From NCBI GenBank assembly GCA_029204225.1, contig CM055097.1, forward strand, positions 16,025,318 through 16,089,317: a stretch of 64,000 bases of DNA, written 5' to 3'. Of the stretch, positions 61,603 to 64,000 are shown one piece after another (position 1 is the stretch's first letter; every line of letters starts with the position of its first letter). A program made the position numbers and the translations under genes. The notes under the pieces are model-generated. The model saw only the letters and a program-made list of their open reading frames with translations, did no database searches and had not been told where the DNA came from. This stretch comes from Diphasiastrum complanatum. Taxonomy: Eukaryota; Streptophyta; Lycopodiopsida; Lycopodiales; Lycopodiaceae.

Positions 61603-61763
61603 GTATTGCACTTGTGTGTCTTTCTTCTAAACTAAGCGCTCTCTCTTATACTCGGCTCGCACAGGTCCGATATACCGTACACTCTGTCCGTACATGTCGG
61701 TCCTCTGTGAGGTCTTTATCATCCTTCCCTGATCTTCCTAGCCGTCACGCACAAGTTTGCTAT
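61603..61763. repeat. Unit B cassette pair, abutting the H3 gene start
   Basis: About 61603-61673 (GTATTGCACTTGTGTG ... TCGCACAGGTCCGATAT) and 61694-61763 (ATGTCGGTCCTCTGTG ... CACGCACAAGTTTGCTAT), about 70 bp each, 20 bp apart. The second ends 16 bp before the H3 gene ATG at 61780. Confidence 0.75.
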
Positions 61764-61779
61764 CCCATAGTACACATCC

Positions 61780-63522
61780 ATGGATAGGAGAAAGCAGACA
61801 AGGAGGGACTTCTTCTCTGTTGGCTCGTCCTCAGCTCCTGCGGTTGCCATTACACCTCCCACTAGACCTAGAACGAGCAACCGTAGCAGGTGGCTCTCTG
61901 AGATACGCAAGTATCAGAGATCAACCGCTTTGTTGATTCCAAGAGCTCCATTCTACCGTGCTGTCCGAAACATAACAAGAAATGATCTTGGACGGTTGGT
62001 TAGATTCACACCCAATGCTCTTCAGTGCCTTCAGGAGGCTGCTAAAGATTACATGAGCCTTTTTTTGAAGATTCTTTTTTGCTTGCAATCCATTCCAAGA
62101 GAGTCACCATAATACCCAAGGATTTTCAACTCATGATGAAAATGAGGGATAGGTTTTGCAGGTTACACGTATCTCAGCCTGCTACTCCCAGACCAACTCC
62201 TCTAGATAGGACTGATGTTCCTACGAAGCGTCCTAGGAAGCAGACAGCCCCCAAGAGAGCTCCGAAGAAAGTAAGGAGGGTAGACACCACAGATTCTGTA
62301 AAACCTAACCCGGAATCAATTGTAGATAATGCTGCTGTTGATAATGTTGTAAATATAGCTACATCTATTTTGGATACCCCTTTAATTCCTGTAGATACTA
62401 CACATCCACTTCCTCCTCCTCCTCCAAATTTTTATACATATATAGATTTGGATGATTATCTTAAATTGAGAAAGACATATCTGATGCTATAGATATAATT
62501 GTCCTTTTTGTTTTAGACTAGATGAACTTGATTTTAGTATAAATTATAGAGTTCTTGATTGTTTGGATCTCAAAGACAGACGCTTTTCTATCAGTGGTCC
62601 TGTGATAGAGTCCGGGCTTACACTCTTGCAATATGACATTGCAAGAGATTCATCCAATGAGTTGCTGGTGCTGAGTAACTTTTTGCTTCGGGCCTTCAAG
62701 GAGAATAATGACACATTGTCATAGTGTCTGACTAGTGGATTCACACAAGCAACAAAGTATCTGCTAATCCCTTATCATACCAAGTAAGATATATGAAATG
62801 CTTCTTGCTGTATAATGCTTTAACATTGGCATTTTCAATGGAAATAGTTCTCAGAATTGCAGCTAAAGAAATTTCAATCTTATTTTGCAGTGACCACTGG
62901 AGTTTAAACCTGATCTCTATTAATAGATTTGTAGATAATAGTATTAAAGGTTTTTGTGTCAAGATAAATTTGGCGAGCAATACGCATAAGGATGTAGACA
63001 TATACCTTCCTTATTTAAGTAAATATATTCCTACAGATGTTCCCCATTCCGTGGACTGGCAGATCATCAGTTTGGAGGTAAATTCTGTCTTCTTAATAGC
63101 ATTTTGAAATCAGTATTCTAATGTATTTGTTTCATTCTGATTCATTCTGTTTCATAATTGATTTTTTGTGTGCTGAATTTTACTGCAATCACCCCAGCAA
63201 AATGATTCATTCAGCTGTGGGTGGTACACATTATACTTATTTTTTAAGTGGTTTAGCCTTCAGGAAGATGTTGATATTTCTAAGGTAGTAAATTCTGTTT
63301 ATTTTTATTTTTGAAATCATGATTAGTTTTTTATTTTGTTGATGTTTTCAGCCATTACTAATACATGAATATTCTATCTTGCAGTTTACACTTCCTGAGT
63401 ACACATCAAGCCAGATGTACAGACTTAGACAAGAAATTATCCTAAGTATACTGGCTAGAGCAAGGTTTCAGCCTCTCGTTATTGATGATGGTGCAAAGGA
63501 TGATGTAGTTATACTAAATTAA
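61780..63522 (+). pseudogene. Unit B histone H3-like / Ulp1-like protease fusion, two lesions
   Basis: Starts [12 protein letters not shown], keeping K4-Q5-T6-x-R8 of the H3 tail, then [39 protein letters not shown] and, after two extra bases in a T7 run (62060-62066), [21 protein letters not shown] basic tail (KRPRKQTAPKRAPKK) and Pro-rich linker follow. The exon 1/2 junction is not resolved. Exon 2 (62517-62783, one TAG at 62722) ends YLLIPYHT; exon 3 (62891-63077) starts NDHWSLNLISI and has FVDNS; exon 4 (63198-63284) QNDSFSCGWYTLY; exon 5 (63385-63522) ends at TAA. His, Gln and Cys of the C48 site are present, Gln six residues before Cys as in Ulp1. Apart from two lesions it is complete. 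Confidence 0.9.
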
Positions 63523-63717
63523 GATTAGAACAAATATAGATAGCATAGAACAAAAATATATGTATAGAATTCATAGTTAAATATACATTGATATATCAAA
63601 TGTTGCTCCATTTTATGAATTTGGGAGCACAAAATACATGTACTGATGCCCAACTTGGGCTTTCATTTATTGAATGAAAGAGTGTATACACAGATTTTTA
63701 CTAAAGTTTATTTGAAA

Positions 63718-64000
63718 CTATTGTTTTCCCACAATGGTGATTGTTGTAGGTAGACCTTTGTAGCACGTTATCAGCTCTTGTCTTTTTCGCATCTGTGACA
63801 TGACAAATATTAGTGAATGTGCAATTGTAAATGATGACATTTTCAATTACTTTGTTCTATTTTGAAATGGCAATAAACATAAAGTACTTACGAGTCTTCC
63901 GTTGATGATAAATCTGAAATATGTTGGTAGATTGGTTTGTAATAGCATGAGCTCTGTTATGATAAAATCAAGCTTCCAATGCTCATCCACCTCAACCATA
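63718..64000 (-). CDS. 3' end of a leftward gene at the window edge, unknown
   Basis: Exon ending at 63892 (GTAAGT donor) reads VEVDEHWKLDFIITELMLLQ and YFRFIINGRL, and joins in phase with 63792-63718 (MRKRQELITCYKGL ... stop TAG). It occupies the place of the leftward 200-aa gene of unit A but shows no clear similarity to it. The upstream part is outside the window. Confidence 0.4.

Larger units (their letters stand above)
56171..64000 (+). mobile_element. Unit B: TIR element related to unit A, right end outside window
   Basis: Begins CATTAGAGGAGTTCT then AAAAAGACCCTTTAAG, within the copia RT after ADN. Gene order is as in unit A: rightward transposase-like pseudogene (56753-58980), leftward 452-aa gene (60583-59116), rightward H3-protease gene (61780-63522), then the end of another leftward gene (64000-63718). 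At least 7.8 kb. The right terminal repeat should lie beyond 64000. Confidence 0.85.

Noticed and set aside
61780-63522. Ordinary host histone H3 or CENH3 gene
   Set aside because: It lies inside a TIR-bounded unit, is multi-exon, continues into a protease, and a diverged copy sits in the same place in a second unit.
47042-64000. Endogenised large DNA virus (these can carry histones and Ulp1-like proteases)
   Set aside because: Short terminal inverted repeats, a 370-bp derivative with the same ends, spliceosomal introns and no viral core genes in view favour a DNA transposon. A remote viral origin of single genes is not excluded.

Overview
The window looks like nuclear DNA of a land plant. 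It carries spliced genes, a CYP72-clan cytochrome P450, Ty1/copia and Ty3/gypsy elements with initiator-Met-type and Asp-type primer-binding sites, a non-LTR element and long (GA)n tracts. The diverged LINE and a Penelope-like reverse transcriptase suggest a seed-free lineage such as a fern or lycophyte, but I hold that loosely. The P450 is the only ordinary host gene I recognise. Almost everything else is mobile-element sequence, mostly decayed.

Layout, left half. 1-3.4 kb: LINE with endonuclease, RT and C-terminal CCHC. 4.1-5.4 kb: gypsy gag (-), then a GA-rich minisatellite. 7.4-9.7 kb: chromovirus (-) with gag lying next to integrase C-terminus and chromodomain. 10.3-17.4 kb: P450 with two recognisable exons about 6 kb apart and a gypsy remnant in the intron. 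21.7-23.1 kb: a repeat split by a clean solo LTR; the uninterrupted copy is at 28.6-29.2 kb. 23.5-26.5 kb: Penelope-like RT (-). 31.3-33.6 kb: gypsy gag-protease (+). 33.7-35.6 kb: copia (-). 41 kb: gypsy integrase tail. 42.4 kb: perfect 52-bp palindrome at an LTR end. 43.6-44.7 kb: copia gag-protease, cut by the LTR of a second copia element that begins at 44.7 kb.

Right half, the main discovery. The second copia (44.7 to at least 56.2 kb) is interrupted by three members of one terminal-inverted-repeat family whose ends start CATTAGAGGAG or a close variant: unit A (47,042-54,683), a 370-bp short derivative (55,765-56,134) and unit B (56,171 to beyond the window). Units A and B share a gene order at low sequence identity: a rightward decayed transposase-like gene, a convergent leftward gene for an unknown acidic protein, and, divergent from that, a rightward multi-exon gene for a histone H3-like protein fused to a Ulp1/C48-type cysteine protease. 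The H3 part has an N-terminal K4-Q5-T6-x-R8 motif like the real H3 tail, a nearly gap-free H3 fold, a basic/proline-rich linker, then protease motifs NDHWSL and Q-x5-C-G-W. Unit A also has an apparently intact 200-aa leftward gene.

In both units, all four divergent gene starts lie 10-16 bp from a pair of roughly 69-bp inverted-repeat cassettes beginning ATATCG. Their arms differ between A and B but match each other within a cassette. The same cassette form occurs three times upstream of the copia gag and twice inside an intron of unit A. I know of no described transposon that encodes an H3-Ulp1 fusion. Both copies of that gene carry lesions here, so an active relative should exist elsewhere in the genome.
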